From NCBI RefSeq assembly GCF_000819565.1, contig NZ_CP004393.1, positions 1,426,001 to 1,490,000 on the forward strand: 64,000 bases of DNA, read 5' to 3'. The first letter of the stretch is position 1, and each line of letters begins with the position of its first letter. This document shows positions 41,736 through 50,290 of the stretch, one piece after another. Both the position numbers and the translations under genes were made by a program. This DNA is from Celeribacter indicus (lineage in GTDB: Bacteria; Pseudomonadota; Alphaproteobacteria; Rhodobacterales; Rhodobacteraceae). The notes beneath the pieces are model-generated. The model was given only the letters and a program-made list of their open reading frames with translations. It searched no databases and was not told the DNA's origin.

Positions 41736-41798
41736 GTAGAGCTCCTCCTGATTTTCGCGGGCGCACTCCCGTTGCGCCACTTCGTGAGTATGATTACG

Positions 41799-41833
41799 CT
41801 TGATCTGAGTCAAGTTGATAAGCACACTTATTA
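41799..41833. promoter_or_regulatory. Divergent operator region between the gentisate operon and marR
   Basis: Two inverted repeats lie between the divergent start codons at 41735 and 41903. CTTGA-N6-TCAAG is at 41799-41814. TGATAAG-CACA-CTTATTA is at 41816-41833, with one mismatch between its arms. MarR dimers bind such palindromes, so this is the likely site for the adjacent regulator to control itself and the gentisate operon. A minus-strand -35 (TTGACT, 41813-41808) overlaps the first repeat. Confidence 0.45.
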
Positions 41834-41902
41834 TTGATGCAGGTCAGGGCAGGGGAGACGGCCGGGGACGCCGCGCCGCCGCCTAAACGGGGGAGATTCC
41901 AC

Positions 41903-42373
41903 ATGAAACTCGAGATTCACAACATGGCGGGTCACCTGATCCGGCGGCTCAACCAGATTTCCATGTCGGTCTTCACCGAGCGGATGAAGGCAGAGGGACA
42001 GGCCATCACCTCGGTGCAATTCGCCGCGATGAACGCGATCCGGGCGAATCCCGGCCTCGACCAGGCGCGGCTGGCGGAAATCATCGCCTATGACCGCGCG
42101 ACGATCGGCGGCGTCGTGGACCGGCTGGAGGCCAAGGGCTTTGTCTGCCGCGAGGTCAGCGCACGCGACCGCCGGGCGCGGGTGGTCACCCTCACCGCCG
42201 AAGGCGAGGCGGTGCTGGCCCGGCTGATCCCGGTGGTGCGCGACTTTCAGGACGACATCCTGTCTGGCCTCGACGCGACGGAACGCGCGCAATTCCTGAA
42301 ACTCGCGCAAAAGGCGGCGGATTCGGGCAACCACCTGAGCCGCGCACCGCAGGTTCTCGAGCGAAAGGGCTGA
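41903..42373 (+). CDS. MarR-family regulator of the gentisate operon (probable)
   Basis: The product is 156 residues. The N-terminal helix MKLEIHNMAGHLIRRLNQISMSVF leads into a winged helix-turn-helix: ITSVQFAAMNAIRANPGLDQARLAEIIAYDRATIGGVVDRLEAKGFV, with the wing SARDRRARVVTLTAEGEAVL. C-terminal helices form the dimer interface. MarR regulators of this kind usually repress aromatic catabolic genes until an aromatic acid or CoA-thioester binds. It is divergent from the TRAP/gentisate operon and has its own terminator at 42396. The ATG at 41903 follows GGGGGAGA; an open frame 23 codons longer has a Pro-rich start. Ligand unknown. Confidence 0.85.
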   Translation: MKLEIHNMAGHLIRRLNQISMSVFTERMKAEGQAITSVQFAAMNAIRANPGLDQARLAEIIAYDRATIGGVVDRLEAKGFVCREVSARDRRARVVTLTAEGEAVLARLIPVVRDFQDDILSGLDATERAQFLKLAQKAADSGNHLSRAPQVLERKG

Positions 42374-42395
42374 TCCGCCCGTTCCTGCACCGCAG

Positions 42396-42434
42396 ACCCC
42401 GTTGCTCCGCCCGCCTTCCGCGCGCGGGGTTTTT
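42396..42434 (+). terminator. Rho-independent terminator after marR
   Basis: ACCCCG (42396-42401) pairs with CGGGGT (42425-42430) around a GC-rich, partly self-pairing loop, followed directly by a run of five T (42430-42434). It lies 22 bp after the marR stop and separates that gene from the hydroxycinnamate operon. Confidence 0.5.
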
Positions 42435-42489
42435 CATTGGAAACAAGGTCCAGGCCGGTTTCTGCGCCTGCGTAATCAGTTCCGTTTTG

Positions 42490-42514
42490 TAATTGTTCAT
42501 TGACATAACAATTA
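42490..42514 (+). promoter_or_regulatory. Operator with embedded -35 box for the hydroxycinnamate operon
   Basis: TAATTGTT (42490-42497) and AACAATTA (42507-42514) form a perfect 8-bp inverted repeat. The 9-base spacer CATTGACAT contains a consensus -35 TTGACA (42500-42505). A -10-like CATGTT lies 17 bp further on. The SDR gene starts at 42550. A MarR-type repressor bound here would cover the promoter; the regulator encoded at 47119 in the same operon is the best candidate. Confidence 0.6.
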
Positions 42515-42549
42515 AGCGGCCGCATGTTTTCGCCAAAGGGAGGATTTCG

Positions 42550-43320
42550 ATGCGGATCGAGGGAATGACCGCGGTCGTGACCGGCGCGGGAAGCGGGCTC
42601 GGGCTCGCCACCGCGAAACGGCTCGCCGCGCAGGGCGCGAAGCTGGCGGTGCTCGACCTGTCGCCGCAGGCGGCGGAGGCGGCGGCGCGCGAGGTCGGCG
42701 GGCTCGGCCTGGCGGCGGATGTGAGCGACGTGACCGCGCTCGAGGCGGCCTTTGCCCGCATCGAAGACCGGCTCGGACCGCCCCGCATCGTCGTGTCCTG
42801 CGCGGGCATCGGCACGGCCGCCCGCATCCTGCCGCGCGACGGCAGCCTGACGGTCGACAGCTTCGCCCGGACGCTCCAGGTCAACCTGACCGGCACCTAT
42901 GCGGTGATGAACCTCGCCGCCCGCGCCATGGCCGCCGCCGATCCGGTGGAGGGCGACGAAGACGGCGCGCGCGGCGTGATCGTGAACACCGCCTCCGTCG
43001 CCTTCGAGGACGGCCAGATCGGCCAGGCGGCCTATGCCGCCTCCAAGGGCGGGGTGGCCTCGATGACCCTGCCCGCGGCCCGCGAACTGGCGCGCTTCGG
43101 CATCCGGGTGATGGCGATCGCGCCGGGCCTCTTCGAAACCGCGATGAGCGCGGGCCTGCCTGAGGACATCCGCGCGGAGATCCTGAAATCCGTGCCCTAT
43201 CCCTCGCGGATGGGGCAGCCCGACGAATACGCCCGCCTCGTGCAGGCCATCGTCGAGAACCCGATGCTCAACGGCACGGTGATCCGGCTCGACGCCGCCA
43301 CCCGCATGCCGATCAAGTAA
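42550..43320 (+). CDS. Short-chain dehydrogenase, 3-hydroxyacyl-CoA dehydrogenase type-2-like
   Basis: The product is 256 residues. The NAD-binding motif is [32 protein letters not shown], with Asp selecting NAD. The active site has the Ser in [24 protein letters not shown] with the YAASK catalytic Tyr and Lys. The end [21 protein letters not shown] and the segment [22 protein letters not shown] are hallmarks of the HSD10/3-hydroxyacyl-CoA dehydrogenase subgroup. In this operon it is expected to oxidise the 3-hydroxy-3-arylpropionyl-CoA made by the hydratase. The ATG at 42550 has GGGAGG upstream; the longer frame runs into the operator. It is the first gene of the operon. Confidence 0.85.
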   Translation: MRIEGMTAVVTGAGSGLGLATAKRLAAQGAKLAVLDLSPQAAEAAAREVGGLGLAADVSDVTALEAAFARIEDRLGPPRIVVSCAGIGTAARILPRDGSLTVDSFARTLQVNLTGTYAVMNLAARAMAAADPVEGDEDGARGVIVNTASVAFEDGQIGQAAYAASKGGVASMTLPAARELARFGIRVMAIAPGLFETAMSAGLPEDIRAEILKSVPYPSRMGQPDEYARLVQAIVENPMLNGTVIRLDAATRMPIK

Positions 43321-43332
43321 GAAGACCAGACA

Positions 43333-44100
43333 ATGACCAGCGAGATCCTCAAGACCGAGATCGAGGGGCCGATTGCCACTCTGACCATGAACCGCCCCGG
43401 CAAGCGCAACGCCATGTGCGACGCGCTGCTCGCCGCGCTCGACAGCTTCTTCTCCGCGCCGCCGGACGGCGTGCGGGTGGTGATCCTGACCGGCACCGAA
43501 GGGCATTACTGCTCCGGCCTCGACCTGTCCGAACATGTCGCCCGCGATGCGGAGGGGACGATGCGCCATTCGCGCAACTGGCATGCGGTGATGGAAAAGA
43601 TCCAGTTCGGCGGCCTGCCGGTGGTCTCCGCCATGTTCGGCGCGGTGATCGGCGGCGGGCTCGAACTGGCGGCGGCCACCCATGTGCGGATCGCGGAACC
43701 CTCGACCATCTTCCAGTTGCCCGAGGGGATGCGCGGCATCTTCGTCGGCGGCGGGGCCTCGGTGCGGATCGGGCGCATCCTCGGCGCCGACCGGCTGTGC
43801 GAAATGATGCTGACCGGGCGCAAGTACGATGCGGAGGAGGGGCTGGCGCTCGGCCTCGCCCATTATACGGCGGACGAGGGCGAGGCGATGGACCTCGCGC
43901 GCAAACTCGCGGCGAAGATCGCGAAGAACGCCACCCTGTCCAATTACATGATGATCCAGGCCATCGCCCGGATCGAGGACATGTCGAAAACCGACGGGCT
44001 GTTCATGGAAAGCATGTGCGCCGCCGTGTCCCAGACGAGCAAGGATGCGGAGGAGGGGCTTCGGGCCTTCCTCGAAAAGCGCCCGCCGGTCTTCCGGTAG
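43333..44100 (+). CDS. Enoyl-CoA hydratase/isomerase family protein (aryl-acrylyl-CoA hydratase)
   Basis: The product is 255 residues of the crotonase fold. The oxyanion-hole segments are GHYCSGLDLSEHV (about residue 56) and FGAVIGGGLELAAATHVRIAEPS (about 98). A Glu is available in QLPEGMRGIFVGGGASVRI (about 122). It probably hydrates a cinnamoyl-type CoA thioester such as feruloyl- or coumaroyl-CoA to the 3-hydroxy compound, feeding the SDR encoded just upstream. A hydratase-lyase that releases the aldehyde directly is the main alternative. The presence of a dehydrogenase and an amidohydrolase in the operon and lack of an aldehyde dehydrogenase favour the hydratase role. Confidence 0.85.
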   Translation: MTSEILKTEIEGPIATLTMNRPGKRNAMCDALLAALDSFFSAPPDGVRVVILTGTEGHYCSGLDLSEHVARDAEGTMRHSRNWHAVMEKIQFGGLPVVSAMFGAVIGGGLELAAATHVRIAEPSTIFQLPEGMRGIFVGGGASVRIGRILGADRLCEMMLTGRKYDAEEGLALGLAHYTADEGEAMDLARKLAAKIAKNATLSNYMMIQAIARIEDMSKTDGLFMESMCAAVSQTSKDAEEGLRAFLEKRPPVFR

Positions 44101-44197
44101 GATGCTTCGGGCGGGGCGGCCGGGGAGGGCGGCCCCGTCCCAAGAGGTGAAGAGCCCGGACAGCGGGCCGCATGTCATGATCTTGGGAGGACTTCAC

Positions 44198-45241
44198 ATG
44201 ACGCAGATGACCCGCCGCATGGCGCTCGCGACGATGGGCGCCGCCCTCGCGACCCCGGCCTATCTCGAAAAGGCACATGCCGCCGAAGTGACGCTGCGCG
44301 TCGCGCATTTCCTGCCCGGCGTCGCGCCGATGCAGACCCGCTTCTTCGATGTCTGGGCAAAGGAGATCTCCGACGCTTCCGAGGGCGCGATCGAGTTCCA
44401 GATGTTCCCGGCGATGCAGCTCGGCGGCAAGGCGCCGCAACTCGCCGACCAGGCGCGCCAGGGGATCTCCGACATCTCCTGGACCCTGCCGGTCTACACG
44501 CCCGACCGCTTCCCCGTGGCCGAGACCTTCGCGCTGCCCTTCATGGTCAGGAACGCCGAGAAGACCTCCATCGCCATGCACCAGCTCATGGAGGAATTCG
44601 GCCAGGACGAATACCGCGGGCTGAAACCGCTCGCCTTCCACACCCATGACGGCGGCAAGTTTCACATGCGCGGGCAAAGGATCAATGCCGCCGAGGACCT
44701 GAAGGGGCTGAAACTGCGCGCCCCGAACCAGGCGACCGGAGAGATGCTGACGCTCATGGGGGCCGAGACCGTGTTCTTCCCGGTGACGGAGATGGTCGTC
44801 GGCCTGTCGAACGGCGTGATCGACGGCTGTTGCCTGCCCTATGAGGTGGTGCCCGCCTACAAGCTCCAGGAGCTGACCACGGTGAGCAACGAACCCGAGG
44901 CGGGCGGGCGCGGCATCTATTGCAACACCTTCTCCCTGGTGATGAACGAGCGCAAGTACGAGGGCCTGTCCGACGACCTGCGCAAGGTGATCGACGACCA
45001 TTCCGGCGCGGACCTGTCGCGCCGCCTCGGCGCCCAGTTCGACGAATTCGAGGCCTTCGGCCGCTCGATGGTCGAGAAACAGGGCAACGAGATCCACACC
45101 ATCCCCGCCGCCGAGATCGAGCGCTGGCGCGAGATGGCCGCGCCGATCTACGACACCTGGGCGAAGAAGCTCGAGGATGCGGGGCTCGACGGCACCGCCA
45201 TCGTCGCCCGCGCCGACGAGCTGCTCGACGCGCAGGGGTGA
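44198..45241 (+). CDS. TRAP transporter substrate-binding protein (DctP), hydroxycinnamate operon
   Basis: The product is 347 residues. It starts with a leader containing TRRMALATMGAALATPAYLEKAHA, which has a twin-arginine-like TRRMAL but could be Sec-dependent. The DctP domain follows: VTLRVAHFLPGVAPMQTRFFDVWAKEI, the Arg-containing LKGLKLRAPNQATGEMLTLMGAETVFFPVTEMVVGLSNGVIDG, and NTFSLVMNERKYEGLSDDLRKVIDDH. It shares the domain plan of the binding protein at 40695. It has GGGAGG upstream of the ATG and is the first of three TRAP genes placed between the hydratase and MarR genes, suggesting import of hydroxycinnamates. Confidence 0.92.
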   Translation: MTQMTRRMALATMGAALATPAYLEKAHAAEVTLRVAHFLPGVAPMQTRFFDVWAKEISDASEGAIEFQMFPAMQLGGKAPQLADQARQGISDISWTLPVYTPDRFPVAETFALPFMVRNAEKTSIAMHQLMEEFGQDEYRGLKPLAFHTHDGGKFHMRGQRINAAEDLKGLKLRAPNQATGEMLTLMGAETVFFPVTEMVVGLSNGVIDGCCLPYEVVPAYKLQELTTVSNEPEAGGRGIYCNTFSLVMNERKYEGLSDDLRKVIDDHSGADLSRRLGAQFDEFEAFGRSMVEKQGNEIHTIPAAEIERWREMAAPIYDTWAKKLEDAGLDGTAIVARADELLDAQG

Positions 45242-45244
45242 GCC

Positions 45245-45787
45245 ATGGCCGAACGGCTTTCCGATGAGACGCCGGAGCAGGGGGAGCACACCCCCCTGTT
45301 CCGCGCCCTGCGCGGCCTGTCGCTGCTCTGTGCCGGGGCGGGCGGGGCGGTGATCTTCGCCTCCGCGCTGCTCGTCACCCTCTCCGTGGCGATGCGCAAC
45401 CTCGGGCTCGGCGGCATCCGGGGCGATTTCGAGCTCGTGGAGCTGGCCTGTGCTGCCTGCGCCTCGCTCTTCCTGCCGCTGTGCCAGTTCAACAAGGGAC
45501 ACGTCATGGTCGATCTCTTCACCCTCTGGCTCCCGGCCAGGGCGCAGCGCCGGCTGGACGGCCTCTGGACCCTCGCCTTCGCCTTCGCCTGGGCCTTCGT
45601 CGCCTGGCGCCTCACCGTCGGACTCGGCGAGATGCGCGGCTACGGCGACCGGACCATGCTGCTGCGTGCGCCGATCTGGTGGGTCTATCTCCCCGCGATC
45701 CTCGGCACCGCGCTTTCCGCGCTGATCGCGGCGCTGCAATCCCTGCCGATGCTGTCGCAGGGCCTGCGCGCGCTGGAGGTGCGGTGA
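45245..45787 (+). CDS. TRAP transporter small permease (DctQ), hydroxycinnamate operon
   Basis: The product is 180 residues. After a 20-residue acidic N-terminus there are four membrane helices (for example LSLLCAGAGGAVIFASALLVTLSVAM and WTLAFAFAWAFVAWRL). The family stretch LFLPLCQFNKGHVMVDLFTLWLP parallels that of the copy at 40112. It starts three bases after the binding-protein gene and its TGA overlaps the ATG of the large permease (TGATG), giving tight coupling. Confidence 0.9.
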   Translation: MAERLSDETPEQGEHTPLFRALRGLSLLCAGAGGAVIFASALLVTLSVAMRNLGLGGIRGDFELVELACAACASLFLPLCQFNKGHVMVDLFTLWLPARAQRRLDGLWTLAFAFAWAFVAWRLTVGLGEMRGYGDRTMLLRAPIWWVYLPAILGTALSALIAALQSLPMLSQGLRALEVR

Positions 45788-47106
45788 TGGACCCGCTGAC
45801 GATTGCCGTCGTGATGGTCGTGGCGCTTCTCGGCCTCATCTTCATCCGCATGCCGATCGCGCTCGCGATGGGGCTGGTCGGCGGGCTGGGCTATGTGGCG
45901 CTCGCGGGCCACTACGCGCTCTTCGCCTATCTCAACACCGTCTGGGTGGACAAGTTCATGTCCTATGAGCTCGCCATCGTGCCGCTGTTCATCCTCATGG
46001 GCCATCTTGCCACCCGCGCAGGCATTTCCTCCGCGATCTTCGCCGCCTCGAACGCCTGGATCGGCCACCTGCGCGGCGGGCTCGCCATGGCTGCGGTGGC
46101 GGGCTGCGCGATGTTCGGCTCGATCTCCGGCTCCTCGCTCGCCACCGCCTCGACCATGGCGCGCGTGGCGCTGCCGGAAATGCGCAGGCACGGCTATTCC
46201 GGCGCGCTGGCCTCCGGCTCGCTCGCGGCGGGCGGCACGCTCGGCATCCTGATCCCGCCCTCGGTCGTGCTCATCATCTACGCGCTTCTGACCGAACAGA
46301 ACATCGTGAAGCTCTTCCTCGCCGCCACCCTTCCCGGCATCCTCGCCGTGATCGGCTTCTGCATCGCCATCGCCGTCTATGTCCGCCTCTTCCCCGCCGA
46401 GGGCCCGACGCATGCCCGCGCACCGCTCGCCGTGCGGCTGAGGGCGCTCGGGGACATCTGGCATATCGTCGCGATCTTCGTCGTCGTGCTGGGCGGCATC
46501 TACGGCGGGTTCTTCACCCCGGCCGAAGGCGCCTCCGTCGGCGTGGTCCTCATGCTCGTCGCCGGGCTCGCCACCCGCGGCCTGACCGGGCGCGCGATCC
46601 TCGACTGCCTGATCGACACCGCCGGATCCACCGCGATGATCTTCGCCATCGTCTTCGGTGCGGACCTGTTCAACGTCGCGCTCGCGCTCAGCCGCATGCC
46701 CGCCGATGTCGCCGCCTTCTTCTCCGCCGCCGAGGTGGCGCCGATCGTGGTGCTGCTGGGCATCATCGCCTTCTACCTCGTGATGGGCTGCGTCATGGAC
46801 AGCCTGTCGATGATCCTCCTGACGGTGCCGGTCTTCTTCCCCACCATCATGGCGCTCGACTTCGGCCTCCTGCCGGAACAGCAGGCCATGTGGTTCGGCA
46901 TCATTTCCCTCGTCGTGGTGGAGATGGGGCTCATCACCCCGCCCGTCGGCATGAACCTCTTCGTCATCTCCTCGATGGCCAGGGACATCCCGACCGCACA
47001 GATCTTCCGCGGCACCACCCCCTTCATCCTCGCCGAGGTGGTCCGCATCGCGGTGCTCGTGAGCTTCCCGGCGCTGAGCTTCCGGCTCGTCGACCTGATC
47101 GGATAG
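45787..47106 (+). CDS. TRAP transporter large permease (DctM), hydroxycinnamate operon
   Basis: The product is 439 residues with about 12 membrane helices. Key family blocks are IVPLFILMGHLATRAGISSAIF, then AGCAMFGSISGSSLATASTMARVALPEMRRHGY, SLAAGGTLGILIPPSVVLIIYALL and MGLITPPVGMNLFVISSMA. It forms the sodium-coupled pathway with the small permease. It is a clear paralogue of the large permease at 38728 and the two TRAP systems face each other across the MarR/SDR region, which suggests the two operons arose or were assembled together. Confidence 0.92.
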   Translation: MDPLTIAVVMVVALLGLIFIRMPIALAMGLVGGLGYVALAGHYALFAYLNTVWVDKFMSYELAIVPLFILMGHLATRAGISSAIFAASNAWIGHLRGGLAMAAVAGCAMFGSISGSSLATASTMARVALPEMRRHGYSGALASGSLAAGGTLGILIPPSVVLIIYALLTEQNIVKLFLAATLPGILAVIGFCIAIAVYVRLFPAEGPTHARAPLAVRLRALGDIWHIVAIFVVVLGGIYGGFFTPAEGASVGVVLMLVAGLATRGLTGRAILDCLIDTAGSTAMIFAIVFGADLFNVALALSRMPADVAAFFSAAEVAPIVVLLGIIAFYLVMGCVMDSLSMILLTVPVFFPTIMALDFGLLPEQQAMWFGIISLVVVEMGLITPPVGMNLFVISSMARDIPTAQIFRGTTPFILAEVVRIAVLVSFPALSFRLVDLIG

Positions 47107-47118
47107 AAAGGATTTTTC

Positions 47119-47562
47119 ATGGCCAAGGACATGCAAGAGATCACCGACGAAAACCTGCGCCAGTTCGCGGGCTACAACATGAAACGCGCCTTCCTCATGG
47201 TGCGCGACGACCTCGGGCGCACGCTTCAGGAATTCGGGCTGCGGATGACCTCGTTCTCCGCCCTCGCGATCATCATCGAGAACCCCGACGTGTCGCAGAG
47301 CCGCCTCGCCGAGGCGCTCCATATCGAACGCTCGGGCGTCGTCGTGCTGGTCGACGAACTGGAAAGCGCCGATCTCATCGCGCGCAACCGGGTCGAGGGC
47401 GACCGGCGTCAATACGCCCTGCGCGCCACGCCCGAGGGAGAGGCGGTCTGGACCCGCGCCGAGGCGGCGGTCCATGCCCATGAGGAACGCATCTTCGCCG
47501 GCCTCGGCGCCGGGGAGCGGCAGAGGCTGGCGGATCTGCTCAGGAGGGTGGGCCGTGGCTGA
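47119..47562 (+). CDS. MarR-family regulator of the hydroxycinnamate operon (probable)
   Basis: The product is 147 residues: N-terminal helix, then winged helix-turn-helix LRMTSFSALAIIIENPDVSQSRLAEALHIERSGVVVLVDELESADLI and wing NRVEGDRRQYALRATPEG, followed by a dimerisation helix. It is embedded between transporter and CoA-ligase genes, 12 bp after the permease. Regulators of p-coumarate and ferulate operons in alphaproteobacteria are often MarR proteins released by the aryl-CoA thioester; that would suit this one. The perfect palindrome at 42490-42514 in front of the operon is the likely target. Confidence 0.85.
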   Translation: MAKDMQEITDENLRQFAGYNMKRAFLMVRDDLGRTLQEFGLRMTSFSALAIIIENPDVSQSRLAEALHIERSGVVVLVDELESADLIARNRVEGDRRQYALRATPEGEAVWTRAEAAVHAHEERIFAGLGAGERQRLADLLRRVGRG

Positions 47563-47587
47563 GGCGGAACTGAGGGAGGACGGTATC

Positions 47588-49405
47588 ATGACGGACGAAA
47601 CGACGGGCCTCACGCTCGCGCCCCATGCGGTGCAAAGGACGGTGCGCGACACCGGCGACATCCTCCTGACCTCGCGCGTGCCGCTCGATCCGGTGGTGGA
47701 ACATACCGGCGTCTGGCTCGAGACATGGGCGCGGGAGACGCCGGAGGCGGTCTATCTCGCCGAACGCTCGGGCGAGGGCTGGCGCGCGCTCGGCTATGGC
47801 GAGGTGCTCGACCGGGTGAAGGCCATCGCGGCCGCGCTCGCGGCGCGCGGGCTCGATGCCTCCACGCCCGTTCTGATCATGTCCGGCAATTCCGTCGACC
47901 ACGCGCTCCTGTCCTTCGCCGCGCAATGGGCCGGCGTGCCGACCGTGCCGCTGGCCGAACAGTATTCCCTCATCGAGGAGGCGCATTTCCGCCTGCAATA
48001 CGCCATCGCGAAGACGAAGCCCGCGATGGCCTTCGTCGACGATGCCGGGCGCTACGCAAAGGCGCTCGCGCTGCCCGATCTCGACGGGATCGAGATCGTC
48101 GCCTCCCGCACCGCCGGCGCGCCGCGCCCGGTGACCCCCTTCGCGGAGCTGCTCAGGGGCGATGCGTCCGTCGATCTCGACGCCCTGCACGCGAAGGTCG
48201 GCCCCGACACGGTGGCCAAGATCCTCTTCACCTCCGGTTCCTCCTCCGACCCGAAGGGCGTTCTGACGACGCAGCGGATGATGTGCGCCAACCAGGCGCA
48301 GATGGCCTCCGTCCTGCCCTTCATGAAGGAGCGCAAACAGCGGATCGTCGACTGGCTGCCCTGGAACCATGTCTTCGGCGGCTCGCACAACGTCAACATG
48401 ATGCTGATGCACGGCGGCGCGCTCTATATCGACGACGGCAAGCCGACGAAGGCGCTGTTCGGCCGCACCGTCGCGAATGTCACCGACAAGGCGGGCACCG
48501 TCGCCTTCAACGTGCCCGTGGGCTTTTCCATGCTCGTGCACGAGATGGAACACGACCGCGCCCTGCGCGAGGCCTATTTCCGCGACCTCGACATGATCTT
48601 CTACGCCGGCGCCTCCCTGCCGCAGGACGTCTGGACCCGGCTCGAGGACATGGCGCGGGAGGTGCGGGGCCGGCTGCCGCTGATGATCTCCTCCTGGGGC
48701 CTCACGGAGACCGCACCGGCCAATGTGATGGTGCACGAACCCATCGGGCGCTCCGGCGTGATCGGCGTGCCGCTTCCCGGCGTCGAGGTGAAGCTCCTCC
48801 CCGATGCCGAGATGCGCTGCGAGATCCGGGTGAAGGGGCCGAACGTGATGCCCGGCTACCTGAACGATCCCGAAAAGACGGCGCAGGCCTTCGACGCCGA
48901 GGGCTTCTTCATCTCCGGCGATGCGGTGCGCTTCGTCGATGCGGAGGATCCCGACCGCGGGCTCCGGTTCGACGGCCGCGTGTCGGAGGATTTCAAGCTC
49001 CTGACCGGCACATGGGTGCAGGCCGGGAAACTGCGGCTCGACGCGCTCGAGGCGCTGCGCGGGCTCGTGCAGGATGTCGTGATCTGCGGCCATGACCGCG
49101 ACGACATCGGCCTGTTCATCTTCCCGCGCCCCGACCGGCTCACCGGCGACAACCGGTCCGAGGGCGCGGTGATCGACGCGCATCTCCAGGCGGAGATCCA
49201 TCACATCCTGCGCAAGATGGCCCGCGCCGCTTCCGGTTCGGCCCGGCGCATCGCCCGCGCGATCATCCTCGCCGAACCGCCCTCGGTGAAGGACGGGGAG
49301 ATCACCGACAAGGGCTCGCTCAACACCCGCAGGATCATCGCCCGCCGCGCCGACCTGCTCGAACGGCTCTACGACAACAACGATCCCGCGCTCATCCGCG
49401 TGTAA
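47588..49405 (+). CDS. Feruloyl-CoA synthetase-like aryl-CoA ligase
   Basis: The product is 605 residues of the adenylate-forming family, the length of Fcs/CouL-type enzymes. The P-loop is ILFTSGSSSDPKGVLTTQRMM (about residue 215), the second core motif lies in SSWGLTETAPANVMVHEPIG, and GRVSEDFKLLTGTWVQAGKLRLDAL leads into the C-terminal lid, with a catalytic Lys expected near DKGSLNTRRIIARR. Fcs enzymes activate ferulate, p-coumarate, caffeate and related acids with ATP and CoA. The neighbouring gentisate pathway suggests the natural substrate is meta-hydroxylated. The ATG at 47588 follows GAGGGAGGA. It starts 25 bp after marR. Confidence 0.88.
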   Translation: MTDETTGLTLAPHAVQRTVRDTGDILLTSRVPLDPVVEHTGVWLETWARETPEAVYLAERSGEGWRALGYGEVLDRVKAIAAALAARGLDASTPVLIMSGNSVDHALLSFAAQWAGVPTVPLAEQYSLIEEAHFRLQYAIAKTKPAMAFVDDAGRYAKALALPDLDGIEIVASRTAGAPRPVTPFAELLRGDASVDLDALHAKVGPDTVAKILFTSGSSSDPKGVLTTQRMMCANQAQMASVLPFMKERKQRIVDWLPWNHVFGGSHNVNMMLMHGGALYIDDGKPTKALFGRTVANVTDKAGTVAFNVPVGFSMLVHEMEHDRALREAYFRDLDMIFYAGASLPQDVWTRLEDMAREVRGRLPLMISSWGLTETAPANVMVHEPIGRSGVIGVPLPGVEVKLLPDAEMRCEIRVKGPNVMPGYLNDPEKTAQAFDAEGFFISGDAVRFVDAEDPDRGLRFDGRVSEDFKLLTGTWVQAGKLRLDALEALRGLVQDVVICGHDRDDIGLFIFPRPDRLTGDNRSEGAVIDAHLQAEIHHILRKMARAASGSARRIARAIILAEPPSVKDGEITDKGSLNTRRIIARRADLLERLYDNNDPALIRV

Positions 49406-49414
49406 GGAGACGAC

Positions 49415-50290
49415 ATGGTTGATTTTTCAAAGGTCCGCGCGATCGACTTCCACACCCATGCCGAAGAGGCCTGCGGCTGTCACGACGATGACGGCTATGA
49501 CGAACTCCAGGCGACCATGGCCGAATATTTCGGCGCCCCCTGGAGCCATCCTCCGACCATCGACCAGACCGCCGCGCATTACCGCGACATGAACATCGCC
49601 GCGGTGATCTTCCCGGTCGATGCGGAACGCGAGACGGGCTATCGCCGCTACGACAATTACGAGGTGGCCGATGCCGCCGCGAAACATTCCGACATCCTCA
49701 TCCCCTTCGCCTCCATCGACCCGGCAAAGGGCCGGCTCGGCGCCCGCGAGGCCCGCGATCTGGTGGAACACCACGGCATCCGCGGGTTCAAGTTCCACCC
49801 GACGATGCAGGGCTTCTACCCCAACGACCGCGCCGCCTATCCGCTCTACGAGGCGATCGCGGAAAGCGGCAGGCCCGCGCTGTTCCATACCGGACAGACC
49901 GGCGTCGGCTCCGGCATGCGCGGCGGCAACGGGATGCGGCTCAAATATTCCAACCCGATGTATACGGACGATCTCGCGGTCGATTTCCCCGACATGCCGA
50001 TCATCCTCGCGCACCCGTCCTTCCCCTGGCAGGAGGAGGCGCTCTCGGTCGCCAACCACAAGCCCAACGTCTATATCGACCTGTCCGGCTGGTCGCCGAA
50101 ATACTTCCCGCCGATCCTCGTGCGCTACGCCAACTCGCTGCTGAAGGACAAGATGCTCTTCGGCTCCGACTGGCCGATGATCGCGCCGGAGAAATGGCTC
50201 GCGGCCTTCGACAGGGCCGAATTCAAGGACGAGGTGCGCCCGCTGATCCTCAAGGAGAACGCGATGCGGCTTCTGGGGGTCTCCGCATGA
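49415..50290 (+). CDS. Amidohydrolase-family protein, probable aryl-beta-ketoacyl-CoA hydrolase
   Basis: The product is 291 residues of the amidohydrolase-2 (ACMSD-like) TIM-barrel group. Metal ligands are visible as DFHTH (residues 11-15), the His in FKFHPTMQGFYP (about 129), ILAHPSFPWQEEA (about 195) and the Asp in LFGSDWPMIAP (about 249). In the CoA-dependent beta-oxidative deacetylation route described in Agrobacterium fabrum, a protein of this superfamily, as I recall it, hydrolyses the aryl-beta-ketoacyl-CoA to the benzoate and acetyl-CoA. Its place between CoA-ligase and acyl-CoA dehydrogenase supports the same role here. Decarboxylase activity, common in the superfamily, is the alternative. 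Its stop overlaps the next gene (ATGA). Confidence 0.75.
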   Translation: MVDFSKVRAIDFHTHAEEACGCHDDDGYDELQATMAEYFGAPWSHPPTIDQTAAHYRDMNIAAVIFPVDAERETGYRRYDNYEVADAAAKHSDILIPFASIDPAKGRLGAREARDLVEHHGIRGFKFHPTMQGFYPNDRAAYPLYEAIAESGRPALFHTGQTGVGSGMRGGNGMRLKYSNPMYTDDLAVDFPDMPIILAHPSFPWQEEALSVANHKPNVYIDLSGWSPKYFPPILVRYANSLLKDKMLFGSDWPMIAPEKWLAAFDRAEFKDEVRPLILKENAMRLLGVSA

